A stretch of DNA of 64,000 nt from Drechmeria coniospora (taxonomy: Eukaryota; Ascomycota; Sordariomycetes; Hypocreales; Ophiocordycipitaceae). The notes beneath the pieces were generated by a model. That model ran no database searches. It had not been told where the DNA came from and saw only the letters and a list, made by a program, of their open reading frames with translations. The position numbers and the translations under genes were made by a program. This document shows positions 32,553 through 46,412 of the stretch, in pieces; the first letter of the stretch is position 1; the number at the start of each line of letters is the position of its first letter. The DNA lies in assembly GCF_001625195.1 (NCBI RefSeq), contig NC_054390.1, forward strand, positions 6,297,222 to 6,361,221, in the 5' to 3' direction.

Positions 32553-35500
32553 ATGAGCATCGAAAAGTGGAAGTGGAGGAGCTCCTCGAGCCTCGTCATC
32601 ACCCCGTCGGCGAGCTATCAGCAGCATGAGCCGGACAAGATGCCCTCGACCAAGTCGGCCGAGAGCAAGGCCCCGCGCGGCTTCACGAGAGCCCTTCGCT
32701 CCCTGAGCGGCTCCTCGGCCGACTCGGTCGCCGGCGGCTCCCTTCGAAGCTGCTCGACCCGCAAGCTGCGCAAGTCGCCCTCCTTCTCCGGCTCCGTCAT
32801 CGGACGCCTGCACTGTCGCGTCTCCAAGGATCTCGGCTCTCTCGTCCCCTCGTCCAACGTGCCCGGCTACCTCGGCGACGGGCCCCGACCCTACCGCACC
32901 ATGGACCTCGTCCACCACGGCCCTCTCAAGGCCGACGTCTCCCTCCTCAAGGCCCGCTCCGAGTACCTCGTCCTGTCGGACCAGTGCCTGGTCAAGTTTG
33001 CGAGCGCCGACGCCGCCAGGGGCGCCTTCCCGCAGCTGAGCCAGCCGAACGGCGCGTGCCGAGAGCACCACCGGTACCGAGTTTCCACCGCCGACGTGCG
33101 CCTCGAGATTCCCCTGCGGTCCATCGTCGCCGCCTTTGACGAGGATTCGGCCGGCCACGGATCCGCCATCGACATCACCTGGTTCTCGCGCTGGCCGCGA
33201 CTCGCCCACTGCAAAGCCCTCCTCTGCTTCTCCCTGCCCGAGGAGCGCGACGACTGGCTGCTCGCCATCCACCGCGCCTCGAGGGCGAGGCACAGGAAGA
33301 GCCCCGCCGAACCGCTCATGTCGGAGAACCTCAGGACGCGCATCAATCACATCGTTCGATCGGCCGAGGGCATCGACGCATCCCAGAGCCTCATATTTCC
33401 CGTCGCGAGGCGTGTGTCCGCACAGGCCCAGAAGGCCTCGGCCGTCGACGCGCCGCACCTCAGCACGGACCAGACCTCATTTTACATGGCCATCGGACCC
33501 TGCATGTGCCACTTCATCGAGGTCCTCAAGGCCGAGCACTCGACCCTCCCGGGAGACCTACGGGTCAAGGCCATGTCCTACGGGACCATCACGCTGGCCA
33601 AGTTCAAGGCGTCGGTGGCCTCGCACGAGCACCGGTTTGTCATGTGCTTCCGGTGCGCCCCCCCCCCCCTAACCCAAGTTTCCCTTCGTCTCTTGCGGCG
33701 CTCATGAGGACGATGGCTAACGCGTGACCTCCCAGTCCACCCTTTGGTCGCGAGACTCGTCTGGACCTGGCGAGCATTCAGTATCGGCGCATCATCGAGG
33801 CCCTCATCAAGGTGGACCGCAATCTGAAGCCCCTGTGGCCGCAGTCCCTTCAGCGCGTCATCTTCGACGTCAAGGGGCTCCCGCCACCCCTGCAGCTGAC
33901 CAAGGGCAACGACCTCGGCGGCCTCGAGAGCAGCCTGCAGGCCTACTGCTCGGCTTTCCGCGTTCCTCTCCCCGAATGGAAGATCGAATGGAGCACGCCG
34001 CCGTACCCGGCATTTCGCCTGCTTCCCCCCCAAGGGTCCTCGTACTCGGCCCTGCAGCTCGTCGCCGTCTTCAGGGCGTTGCGATACAACAGCTTCTTCA
34101 AAGCCGTCTCCTTCAAGGACGTCGACATGTCGGCCCTCGTCGGCAAAAACGACCACTCCCCCTACGGAGATGGCGTCGCTTTCCGGTCGCTCAGCAGTCA
34201 GCATCCCCCCCTCTCACCTTGACGGTTCCTTGCCCCTTTGCCGTCGCTGACCCAAGACAGCCATGACGATTTCGGAAGACTATTACGCCATTCTTCTCCA
34301 GGCGCCCATCCTCGAGCAGGAGATTCACGCGTTGGTGTTCGCATCCGAGTCCATACGGAGCGTCGACGTGACCAACGTCTTTGGGCTGCAGGGAGGCAAT
34401 CGCAAGCTGAGCCGGGCTCAGTGCGACCTTGATAGCCTTCGCGCCATGAGCTCGGAGATGCTGCGCCCCATCCTGATGCTATGGAGCCTGCAGATGTGTG
34501 TCTGCCAGGCCATTTCCATGTCGGGCAATCCGCTCGCACTCGGCGACGTGGACGAACTCGGTACGTCGACGTCCTCGGCCGACCGTCGCGAACCTCGCTA
34601 ACGACACGCCGCAGCCAACCTTTTGACGGTGGACCATGTCCACCTCAAGAAGCTCCACCTCGCCAAATGTGCCCTGGGCGACGCGAGCCTCTCGAAGCTG
34701 TGGACAGGGCTGGCAGGCCAGGGGCGTTCGCTGGAATCCCTCGACACGTCCGACAACCAGGGCATCGTGAGGTTTGACATCATGCAAGGCACGCTGAAGA
34801 AGCTCGCGCGGCTCACGTCGCTCAACGTGGCCGGAAACACGCGCATCACCACCGACGAGTCTCTCCTCGATAGGAAGACGCTGGAAGGGTGGCATCTTCG
34901 GGACCTCGACCTGTCGGGAATCACGGTACGGAACCCCCCGCCGACCTTGGCGCGAAACACGCTTGGTGCTGACGGGACGACTAGCTGAACGACGCCACCG
35001 TCGACGACTTGGCGGCGTACCTCGCCATGGGAAATTCCCGTGACCTCCAAGTCGTGCGGCTCGACAGCTGCGGCCTCAACGGGAGGCACATAGCCCGCCT
35101 GTTCCGTGCCATGGGGCAGGCGAGACGTCTGACCATGCACCTGAACGGCAACGGCGTCGACGAAGGCATCGACGACCTGTGCGAGGCCATCTCCTGCAGC
35201 TACGGCCCCTGGGGCCTCTTTCTGCAGATGGTCGAGTTTGCCTCGGAAGCCAACTACGTCAAGCTCTGGCGGGCCTTGACGGCCAACATGGCCATCCAGT
35301 GCCTCAGCCTGGCCGGGACCTCGACGCCCGACGCGGCGAGCAGCACCGCTTGCCAGGCGGTTTCCGGCTTCTTCGAGAAGAACGACACGGTGCGCTTCCT
35401 CGACATCTCCGGCTACGATTCCAAGCTCGACGAGGGTCGACTCGGTCGAGAGTTTTCCAACGCCCTCGGCGGCATTCGTCACAACACGCGCATCGAGCAT

Positions 35501-36190
35501 CTGCGGGTGCGAAGCCAGATGCTCAACATCAACGTCGGAGACCTCGCCGAGGCCATCTCGGGAAACACGACGCTGCACACTCTCGACTGCGAAGCAAACG
35601 ACTTCAACCTGTCCAACTTTCGGCACATCATCAAGCACCTCGAGACGAACACGACGATTCGATCCTTTTCCGCCTTTTCCGACGCCGAGCTGTCCGACAC
35701 GATCCGCAAGTCCGTGCGGAGCACCGGTCGAGCTTCGCCGACGCGACGATCCTCCGTCATCTCGAGGTTTCGCACCGACAGGACGCAGAACGCTCCCGCC
35801 CCGTCGCTCGTTCACAAGCTCAAGGGCGAGTGGGACGCGGCCGCGGCGGATTTGGAGCTCGTGCTGGAGAGGAACCAGCAGCTGTTCGTCCAGCTCGAGG
35901 AGGAGACGTCCAAGGACGAGTCGTTGGTCCGAATGAGGCGCAGGGACAGCGACGTCGAGACCGTCTTCTCCACGGCTTTCGGAGGCCTCGCCCATCGAGA
36001 CTTGGAGCGTCGCACGGGAAAGGGCCCACACGAGTCTGCGTGTGCGCGCAAGCGAACCGACTCCATCTCGACGCACCCGTCGGCACCCGACGGCCACGGT
36101 CGAGTGACGAGGTCCTCGTCCACGGTGTCGAGCGATACGGCCACCAGCCCCTCGACCGACGGCTTCGGGGGCGCATATTCCACCGACTGA
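32553..36190 (+). CDS. PH domain plus leucine-rich-repeat protein, CARMIL-like layout
   Basis: Five exons, 32553-33652, 33736-34196, 34261-34560, 34615-34925 and 34985-36190, give 1125 residues. A basic, Ser-rich N-terminus is followed by a PH-like domain (about 110-250; DVSLLKARSEYLVLSDQCLVK, later ERDDWLLAIHRAS). From about 390 to 1000 there are RNI-type leucine-rich repeats (LKKLHLAKCALGDASL, LTSLNVAGNTRI, LRDLDLSG, LQVVRLDSCGLNGRHI, LHTLDCEANDF). The last 120 residues are charged and Ser-rich. PH followed by an RNI/LRR horseshoe is the order seen in CARMIL/LRRC16 actin regulators, but I see no capping-protein-interaction motif, so an actin role is inference. PAN1 lies next on the same strand. 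Intron 1 (33653-33735) carries a 12-C tract. All four introns have CTAAC or CTGAC branch sites and restore reading frame exactly. Confidence 0.85.
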
Positions 36191-37329
36191 GCCGGGGAGC
36201 TCGTCACGCCGCGAGGAATGCCTTTTTTCTTCTTCATCTGTTTGAGCCATTTTGCATGCCGACATCTCATTGCGTTGCTTTCCTTTTTCTTTTTCCTGCG
36301 CCGGGAGTTGGGGATGATGGCATGGCGTTGTTGGATATGTGGGACGCATGAGATGGCTCCGATACCCTACATGTTTTGGTCTGAATGACCAGAGACTATC
36401 CGTTGGCTGTACATTTGTCAAGCATTGACTAGGTGGCAAAGCTGGAAATGCAAACGAGTTCAAAATCAAAAGCACAAATACAAACAAAGAGCACTTGATG
36501 CCATTGCAGGTGCGAAGTTTGAAATGCAACACGTATTACCAGTCAACAATGAATGGACACCTTGGTGAAGTGTTCATATAAGTACGTACAGTGCAACTAC
36601 AGTAAGTACTGTACTGTGCACTACAAGTGAACATGTACAGTACAGTGCATACTAATGCTGCATTACTCCGTACTTACAGTACTTGCAGTGTCAGTATACT
36701 CCGTAGCAAGTACTTGTATACAGTACATGGTCGCATACCTACAGTAGGTACTTGCAAGTACTCCGTATTATTGCAACACGCCCCTTTCCAACAAGAGGGA
36801 CAATGGGTAGCCAGGTACCGAAGAGCCCATGAATTAGGTAATCATTGACTGCTGTAGTGAGCATCGCCCAACGGCGTTTGGCAAAGTACATGTACAGTAC
36901 AACTAGGTGTATGTACCTACTTACAGCACTTACGTACTTGCGCCTATGAGACTCGCAGAGTACCCTAGCTCCTCACTAAGTACAAGTACTCGCACAGCAC
37001 TGTACTCCGTAGAGTGGAGGGAGATTAGGCTAGCCTCGGTCTCTGCAGTGAGGCATCCATTATTGCACCAATTGTCCTCCCATTCACATCTCTCTACAGG
37101 CTTGGACGAGGCTGGCGAGATCTTCGCCATCTACCATCTGCCATCCAACGCTCTTCCCACCCCTAATTGTACGCAAACACCTTCTGCCCGACGGCTTCTG
37201 CAATCGTTGCGCCCCACGTCGTTGGTTCATCTTCGTTGTCGGACTGCCACGTCAACCATCAAAGGGGCACACAGCCCCCATCCGAGCCAGGGAGAGTTGC
37301 CCAGGGTTTCGTGACGACATTCTGCCGCC
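36191..37329. other. Spacer between the PH-LRR gene and PAN1
   Basis: About 36570-37020 is GTAC-repeat DNA (TACTCCGTAC at 36664-36673). The remainder is the PH-LRR 3' flank and the PAN1 leader. Confidence 0.6.
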
Positions 37330-40300
37330 ATGTATTCCAACTCGAATGCCTTCCTGGGGCCCAACAGCCAGCGCCCAGGCGGCCAGCAGTTTGCTGCACC
37401 GCCATTCAACGGCAGCAGCATGGGTGCCGGGCAGCAGATGGGACAGCAGCAGCCGAGCCCGTTTGTGCCGCAGCCAACGGGCTTCGGTCAGCAACCACCA
37501 CTCCAGCAGCAGTATACGGGCTATCCGATGCAGACGCAGCCTGGGGGGTTTGAGCAGCAGCAGCAGCAGCAGCAGCAGCCTCTGCCGCAGCAGTACACGG
37601 GACTCCCCGTTCAACCCCAGCGGCAGTCGAGCTTCCAGACGGTGGCCCCGCCGATGCCATCCATGCCGCCGCAGTTCCAAGAGCAGCCCCTTCGACAGAC
37701 CGGCTTCTCACCTTCGCCGCAGCCGACCTCGGGCTTGGCGCCGCCGCCGCCTGTGCCCGTGAAGCCGCAGCCCACCGGCTTCAACGAGATGGCAGCCTCG
37801 TTCCAAACGGGAACCGCACCTCAAGGCGCGGCCGACCGGAAGAAGGGCAACATCATCCCCAACATCAGACTATCCTTCATAACCGCCCAGGATCAGTCCA
37901 AGTTCGAAACGCTCTTCAAATCAGCCGTCGGCGAGGGCTCGGCGACCATGTCCGGCGATAAAGCCCGGGATTTGCTGCTCCGCTCGCGGCTGGATGGTGA
38001 TTCCCTGTCCCACATCTGGACGTTGGCCGATACGACTCGTGCCGGCCAGCTATACTTTCCCGAGTTCGCCCTCGCCATGTATCTGTGCAACCTAAAGCTG
38101 ACGGGCAAGGCACTGCCCTCGGGCCTGCCGCAGAACATCAAAAATGAAGTGTCGAGCATGGTGGACATCATAAGCTTCAGCGTCGTCGAGGACAAGCCTC
38201 CGGCGGGCAACGCGTCTGGCTTTCGACCGGCCGAGCCACCTTCCAACCAGCAGCCCCTCCTCCAGTCGACCGACTCCCAGCTGCTCCAGTCCCAGATGAC
38301 GGGCTTCCCAGGCCCGGCAGGATTCGCGAGCCAGCCCCAAGGCCTGCCGTCGCAGCCGACGGGCTTCCTGGCCATGCAGAACCCTCAGCCGACGGGCTAC
38401 AACGGACCTCTGCCGCCGATGCCCTCGATGCCTACCGGTATCGGCCTCGGCCAGCCCGTCGCGCCGCTGAACGCCCAGCCGACCGGACGACCCAACCAGT
38501 GGGGCCTGGTCAACGCGCCGGCCACTGGGCTGCCGAACATCGATGCCCTGCAGGCCAGGATGATGCCTCAGCAAGGTCGCGAGGCCGGCACCTTTACCAC
38601 CCAGGGCCTTCGGGGCAATGCCGTCATTCCGTGGGCCATCACGAAGGAGGAGAAGACGCGGTACGACGATTTGTTCCGCGCTTGGGACGGCTTTGGAAAG
38701 GGACACATCGGCGGCGATCAAGCCATCGAGATCTTTGGCCAGAGCGGCCTCGAGAAGCCCGACCTCGAGAGAGTTTGGACCTTGTCGGATAACGGAAACA
38801 AGGGCCGGCTGGACCTGGACGAATTTGCCGTCGCCATGCACTTGATCTACAGGAAGCTCAACGGCTACCCCCTCCCCAGCACGCTACCTCCCGAGCTCGT
38901 CCCGCCCTCGACTCGCAACTTCAGCCAGTCTATAGGCACGCTCAAGTCGATGCTGCACCAGGAGTCGGACCAGCGCAAGAACACGGGCGCCTCCCTCCTC
39001 CCCCAGAAGACGGGCGTCAGCTACATGAAGAACCGGTCGTTTCGGGGTGCCGCCGGTGTCGGGGGGGGCGGCCGGAAGGATGCCACCGTCTTTCGCAACG
39101 ACGACGAGGATTTTGGATACAGGTCCAGCGCCCGCCGCAGGGTGGGCGACAACTCGGCGAGGTCCAACTCCCCGGCGTCGGTTGGGTCCAACGAGGACCT
39201 GACGCTGGATCAGCTTCGCAAGAAAGTCAAGGAGAAGCAGATCCTCCTGGACGCCATGGATTTCGCCGACGAGAAGAACAACGAAGAAGATGACGTTCTC
39301 GACAGGAGAGATCGCCGCGAGGCCGAAGAGCTGTACCGGCGCATCCGACGCATGCAGGGAGACATTGACGCACACCCAGACGCGGCGCTTTCCACGGGCG
39401 ATTCCGACGCCGAGAGGCGGGCGTTGAAGCGTCAACTCCAAAATCTCACCGACAAGGTGCCCGATCTTGCCTCGCAGGTGCGAAAGACGGAAAAGGCCAT
39501 CATGGAGGCCAGACTGGAGCTCTTTCGCCTCAAGGATGCCAAGGCTCACCCGGGCAGCGGCGCTCCCATCGTCGGCACCGGGCCCGGCGGCGCCGTGACC
39601 GAGTCCGATCGAGTCAAGGCTCGAGCCAAGGCCATGATGCAGCAGAGAACGGCGGCGCTGACGGGCAAGAAGATTGACGTCGGATCCGAGGATCTCGATG
39701 GGCCCAAACGTCTCGAGGAGGAGACGATCAAGGTGAAGCAGGAAAAGGAGACGAACGAGGGCATGGTCCGCGACGTGGAGGAGAGCGTCGGCGATTTCGC
39801 TCGCGGCCTCGAGGACAGCCTCAAGGAGGGCGGCAAGGACAGCACGAGCGAGCACGAGCGGCGACGTTGGGAAGACGGCCTCGGTGTCGAGGACGAGGTC
39901 CGAGATTTCATCTTTGATCTCCAGCGCGAGAGCCGCTCCAACCGGCTCCGCGCACGAGACCAGCGGCCGGCTCGTCCCGCCGCTCCGGCGGAGGAGGCAC
40001 GACCGGAGAGGGTGGCCAGCCCTCGGCTCGAGAGTCCCGTCTCGACGTCCCGCGCCGCCACGCCCCCCGCCGGCGGCGGCTCGTACGCGTCGTACAAGAC
40101 GCCAGAGGAGCGTGCCGCGTTCATCAAGCAGCAGGCCGAACAGCGAATGGCCGAACGCTTGGCCGCCCTCGGCATCAAGGCGCCGTCCAAGAGCGGCGGA
40201 GAGAGCGCGGCCCAACGGGTGGAGCGCGAAAAGAGCGAGCGAGCGGCCAAGCTTCGGCAGGCGGAGGAAGAGGACGCCCGGCGAGAGGCCGAGCGGCAGG

Positions 40301-41800
40301 CTCGCCTTGCCGAGGAGCAGGGCGTGCCGCCTCCCGCTCCCGCGAGCGAAACACCGCAGGCCGATGCTCGGCAGCCGCCGCCGCCGCCTGCTCGGAAGGC
40401 GGGCAAGTCTGGCGCCAAGGAATCCGAGGGCGAGCACGCCGCACGAGCGGCCGAGGAGGCTAGGCTTACGGAACAACACGAGCGTCAACTTCGCGAGACG
40501 CGAAAGATGGAGTGAGTGCCATGCCGCATGCCCTTGACTTGCCAGAGCCAAGACTAACTTGCGGTGCAGGGAAACTGCCAAGGAAGCCGAGGACGAGTTT
40601 GAACGGGAGCAGAAGGCGGCGGATGCTCGATTGAAGGCGCTCGAGGAGCAGGTGAGGCAAGGCAAGCTGAGGAAGGAGGAGGAAAAGAAACGGAAGAAGG
40701 CGGCGCTGGCCGAGGCGAAGGAGAAGGAGGCCAAGATGAACGCTCGACGGGCAGAAATGGAGGCGGCAAAGCAGCGCGAGCTCGAGCTTCAGCGTCAGCT
40801 GGAGTCGATGAACGACAGCGACAGCTCCTCGGATGACGACAAGGAGGCGAAACAGGTGACGGATCGAGAGGCGGCACAGGCCTCGGGCGGCAGCCACGCC
40901 GTGGACCAAGAGGCAGAGCAACGGAGCAGCCCGTCCCCGGTTGCGTCGGCCATATCGCCTCCACCGACGGTGGTCACGTCGCCTCCGACGGAGACGGAAA
41001 GCAAAAACCCCTACTTCAAGATGATGTCGCAACCTTCGGCGGCCACCTCTCCGGCGGCGAGCGCGAACGTTTCCCCCCGGGCGCCGGCGCCGGCGCCGCA
41101 GTCGGATCCGACGACGAACCCTTTCCATCGCATGGCGCAGGAGCAAAAGGCAACGCCCGTCCCCTCGGCCGGTCCCATCACGAGGAAGCGGGCAGACTCG
41201 GACGACTGGGGCTCGGACAGGGAGGACGACGAGGAGGACTCGGACGACGATCGGCCCGGAGGCGGCAACGCGGCGCAGCTGGCGTCCATCCTGTTTGGCA
41301 CTATGGCTCCGCCGCGCCCTCTCTCGGCGGCCGGCAAGGACGCGTCGCCGGCGAGTCCCGCTCCGGCCAGCGACGCCCGCATCGCGTCCCCGCCGCCTCC
41401 GCCTCCGCCTCCACCTCCGCCTCCAGCGATGGCCGGCTCGGATGGCTCAACGGCCGCGCCGCCGTCGCCACCTCCCCTGCCGAGCTCGGACGCGCCAGCG
41501 GCTCCTCCGCCTCCGCCGCCTCCGCCGCCTCCCATGCCTGGGTTTGGAGCACCATCGGCACCACCTCCGCCGCCGCCGCCGCCGATGCCAACGTCGGCCA
41601 CACCTCCACCGCCTCCCATGGCCGGCATGGGAGGGCCGCCGCCGCCACCGCCGCCTCCCCCTCCAGCGGGTGCGGCGCCTGCGCCATCCGGCGGACGGCC
41701 CAGCGGCTTCCTGAACGAAATCCAGCTCGGAAAGTCGCTCAAGAAGACGACGACAAAGGACAAGAGCGCGGCGGCGGTGGCCGGGCGCGTGCTGGACTAG
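37330..41800 (+). CDS. PAN1: PAN1, EH-domain scaffold and Arp2/3 activator of endocytic actin patches
   Basis: Two exons, 37330-40511 and 40570-41800, give 1470 residues. The 58-nt intron has GTGAGT and CTAAC. Order of parts: a Gln/Pro-rich start with PTGF-type motifs; EH domain 1 (about 175-275, with [19 protein letters not shown]); a second PTGF-rich linker; EH domain 2 (about 433-525, with [17 protein letters not shown] and a calcium-loop-like [13 protein letters not shown]); a coiled coil (617-740); a second long Arg/Glu coiled coil (about 930-1150); poly-proline blocks (about 1340-1430); and a C-terminal WH2-like motif ([14 protein letters not shown]). EH domains bind NPF peptides on endocytic adaptors. 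The protein works with END3 and SLA1 to trigger actin assembly during clathrin endocytosis. Length and layout match the family. Confidence 0.95.
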
Positions 41801-42118
41801 TGGGAAACCTGGATGGGGAAGGCGATGTCGCACTCGTACGAAGCGCAAGTAGGGACCAGGGAGTAGGGGGTAGGTGGTAGGGGGTGATGGGCGGAGATGA
41901 CGAGGCCCATCGTAGGAAGGGCGCGAGGAGCCATCTGGGTAGGCACATGGATGGTCGAACGGGTGCCGGCGAGGATGGAGGGTCGTTTGAGAAGCTGTAC
42001 ATACGAGCCGTAGACGGATGCGAGCAAGTGAAGGCTGTTTTGCAGGCGCATGTTGACGCATACGAGTCCCGCGTATGCAGGAACCGAGGCAGGGATCATG
42101 GCATGTTTCCAGAGGCAC

Positions 42119-42515
42119 GGGCCCATGGCATGATTGTTGTTTATCTATTCGCTTTGAGGCCATCAAGGAGATGACTGCGAGGGCGACAGCGGAAGATGCA
42201 GCCATCTTTGCTCCGCTACGACGTTGCGTGCCCGTCCAGAGATGACGGGTATGGCCCCATGGCATGATTGTTGTTTATCTATCCGCTTTGAGGCCATCAA
42301 GGAGACGACCGCGAGGGCGACGGCGGAAGGGACAGCCATCTTTGCTCTAATACCATGTTGCGTGTCGTCCAGAGACGACGGGCATGGCCCCATGGCATGA
42401 TTGTTGCTCATCAATCTGCTTTGATGCCATCAAGGAGATGACTGCGAGGGCGACGGCGGAAGGGACGGCCATCTTTGCTCTGCTACCATGTTGCGTGTCG
42501 GTCCAGAGACGACGG
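42119..42515. repeat. Imperfect 133-134-bp tandem repeat, three copies
   Basis: The anchor CATGGCATGATTGTTG begins at 42124, 42258 and 42391. Each unit then holds a GCCATCAAGGAGA block, a GCGAGGGCGAC block, a CCATCTTTGCTC block and a GTCCAGAGA block. Copies two and three are most alike. Confidence 0.92.
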
Positions 42516-45500
42516 ACGGCGCAAACGTAACGTTCTCTCTGCGTCATGAGTGGACGGCACCCGGGGCCATCCCGCCGGAAGGGTTCCGCGGCATGCATGG
42601 AGATGAGCGGCTCGAATCTGCATGAATGAACGGCAAGCGACCGCACATGCAAGTACGGATACGAACGACGTAGGTAGCGTACATTGCGGGCGGCAGTGGA
42701 GGGGAACGAGATGCACCGACGGCATGGAAGAAGCGGGAGGGACGGCGGAGGCGCGATTCATTCGAGGGATTCACGAGAATCAATACGATTGTACGGAGGA
42801 GCTGATGCGCACATGCATGCACGTACCTGAGGTAGGGGGTTGTGCCTCGTTAATAAGATTATGGCAAGCGTAGTTGTAAATGTTGCCGTGCAGATACATG
42901 TGCGGTATGCTGTAGGGGTCTGTAGGGGTATTGTATTGGGGTACTGAACAGTATTCCTCGCATGGTAGGTACATGAACTGGTACAAGGACTTACTGTAGT
43001 TGTACTTACATACTAGGTACCTAGAACCCAGTACGTACGTACTTGAACAGTACCTAACGTATGTCGCGGATTGACTGGCCTCTGCTGCAGGCGGCGGTGA
43101 CGGAGGGGCGGAACGAGAGACGGACCGACAGAGACGGGCGGACGGCCAGGCAAGAGGCAGACAGGCAGACAGCGGGACAGGACAGATGGACACCAGAGCC
43201 GGGAAGACGCGAGAATGGGGGGTTTGCCGATGGACACCATTAGTCGGTGTACCTTGACCAAGATGCACGCACACGAACATGTCCGGTCAGGATACTGGTA
43301 GGCGACGCAAGTGTATGCCGACGACGAGCGACGCATGGACAGGACCAGGTACTAGACTCGGGTCGGATGCTTCGGCACCTTCTTCCGTGTTCGTCTCCGT
43401 CGATTCGCTCCTCGTCCGTGGTCTCGGTCTCGACGGCAGGCCCATGCCGCATGGCCGACTGGGCTGAAAATCGGGGCTGCTAGTAGGGATCGCGCCTGTG
43501 CGGGCAAGTGTATGCATGCAGGCCTCGGTGACGATACGGCGTCGGTGCAGGAAGTAGGCCCTTGGATGAAGGCGGGTGCTGGGAGAGTCCATGAAAGATG
43601 CAGGTTCGCCACGCAGGAGGATGAATGAAAGGCGACAAGAAAAGTACAGTTTGGTGGCTACGTAAGCAAGCAGGTGCCAAGTGCATGCAATCGTCGATGC
43701 ACTCCGTACAGTACGTTGCAGTTGTAATTACAGGGTCCTTGCAGGTGAACAAGCATTGAGGTGCTTGTCGGTGAGCATGTACAGTGCTTGCATCTAGATG
43801 ATCTACTAAAGTAAGTACTGTAGTGCACTGATCTAAGTACAGTACGAGCACTTGTGCTGCACAGACTACTACTGTACCTTAGTAGTAGGTACCTAGTACC
43901 TAATGGACTTACTTGTGCCGTTGGTGTATTACAGAGTATCCATACTGTGCACTTGCTTGCAGTGCTCCGTAGGCCGCCGAGTATCAACTGCCGGAGTAAT
44001 ACATGTAAGTGTACTCCGTACTTGGGTTGCGTGTACTTGTACAATCTGGTGGAGGGGTGTCTTGCATACCTGGAAGCGTGGCCGTACTGTGCGTACAGTA
44101 CGTGCCAGTACTCCGTATTGTCGTATCGAACATGTAACGTAGCAAAGTGCGAGCACATCTACGGTAGCACGGAGTACTTACTGCCCCTCTGCGCAGGACA
44201 AGTACCGAAAGAAGCAAGCATCTGCATGGGGTGCCTTATCTCATGGCCAAGACGATGCGTATCGTGCATCGGCATCACTCCTCCTTTTCTCGACGACGGA
44301 GGGCGCCGAGCAGAGGCCCCTCGGTCGATGACGTCGCCCCTTTTGCTTCTGGCCGTCGAGGTTGGAGGCGGGCGCTCGTCGACGAAGCAAGGCAGCTGGC
44401 GGAGACGGAGAGCGAGGGGTTGGCATGATGTCACCGTGTCGCGTAGCCGCACGAGAGCACAGCGCGAGGAGGGGAGGGAGGGTGGAGGGGGTTGTCGAGG
44501 TGCCCAAAGCAAGTATTACCCGTGGAGGACCTGTGGAGGGACAGCGTGCAAGCACAGCGGTGTACTGCACTGTACTGTGGGTTGAGTACGTGGCACAATC
44601 AGAGGGGGGTGGAGGGGACTGCCAGTCGATGCAAGCCTACAGTGGGAACATGAACCCGTACGAGAGGGTCGAGGAATGAACGATGGGCGGGGGTGCACTC
44701 GTGACGCCGACTTGATTGTCAGTGTAGGTACGGTACGGAGTAGTTGTGCTATATTAATTAGTTGTAAGTTGTAACCCGGACAAGCAAGTACATGAATGTT
44801 CCAGGACATGCACTGTACAGATGGAACGGACGGCCCTCACGGATGCATGACACTCTGGAGGTGCTGCCGCGCTCAACAAAAGGCACCCCGGCAATACCGG
44901 TACCTGCAGTCGATGCCCAGCAGGCACGGCAAGACGGAAAGGTGACACCACGGCGACCATGGCCCAAGCACGGATGCGGCCACGACGCTTGCACGGAGCA
45001 GAGTAGGGGCCAAGACTTGCACGTACCGGACTGCACATCCGGGTACCCATTCCTCGCCAGATGCGCCTCCGTCGAGGTCCTCGAGGGTCGCCGGGACGGA
45101 CGAGGCGAGCGTCGTCACCCGACGTCCGACGAGTACGAGGCGGAGACGGGCCCGCGCGCATCGCATGGCGGAAGCGCTCGCTTACTCGCGCGGCGGAGAG
45201 GAGCGACGGAAGAGAGGGGGCATTGAAGGCATCTCGCCGAAGCCAGGGCGCGGGCGCTAGGCTAGCACGTTGAAGATGTGTCGCAAGATGCGGCCAGCGC
45301 ACCTGGAGCCCCCCATGCCTAGCGCGGAAACAAACCAACACCAACTGGTGCTCGATCAGAGGCAGCCGGCCATTGCCAACACGAGTACGAGCACGGCGTC
45401 CGGCGAGCAGGGGAAACCGACCTAGTCATTGCCTGCTTTGCCCTCTCGAGCTAGTCCTTGCATGGTAGGAGCAAAGCGCAAAGCGCGGCGAGCAACGACG

Positions 45501-46412
45501 GGCGCGTCCCGACTGGTGAGTTGCGGACGGCGTTGGTTGGTGATTGGGAGAGGGACCAGTCAAACGGTACGGCGAAGCGTGCTGGTGAGTAATTAATCAT
45601 TACTGCACATGCACAGGTACAGGTGGCCCGCGGCGACGCATGGACGGGTACACGCGCGGGCACGGCTGGCAAGCACCAGACGTCCACGTAAGTACTTGCA
45701 ACCAAGTACTGTAATTCGTTGTACTGCAAGTACTTGCAGCAGGCGTACCGGTAGATGGGAACTTGATTCCTGCCGACGGCACCTCTGTCGACGGATGCAC
45801 GGGGACAGAGGGGTAGGCGATTTATCGTCGTCGCCGCTCGATCGATGGACGCTCATCGTCGTCACATGATAGGCTGCGCGCGCGCGTTTCCATGTAAACA
45901 AAGGCGTCGCGTCGACGCGTCTTCCCCGCTCTCCGGGCACACCCCCCAGAGGCCCACATGCCACCCCCCTTCCCCTCCCTTTTCTGCACACCAAGCGCCT
46001 GCGAGAGCTGTGCCGTACCATGGTGTACTTAGCTGCTGTTGCTGTGCTGCTGCCGCCGCCGTCCCTCACTGGTGCTGGCGTTGAGGTCGGGCTGCCATTC
46101 ATCCAGCCAGGAGCCGTGCAGGTGCTCCGTACAAGTACGGCGCAGCGACTCATGTGCATGTACTCTGGCAGCGCACGCACGAGCACAGAATACCTCGTCG
46201 CACGTACAACTACTTGCGCTCGCACGTATGGACGGTCCTGGGGCTTTTCTCGGCATTGACCGAGAAATGTCCTTGACGGAGCTACAGGCCACAAGCACGA
46301 GCACTCGGTGCACAGCTGGATACGTGGGTGCACTGGCGAGCATGGCCAACTTGGATACGCCTTGTGGCCATGAAACAAGATGTGCATGTGCCTGCATCGG
46401 TAGGTACCGACG

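Noticed and set aside
42119..42515. CRISPR-like array from regularly spaced repeats
   Set aside because: The whole 133-bp unit is repeated, with no unique spacers, in a eukaryotic genome; it is a tandem repeat.
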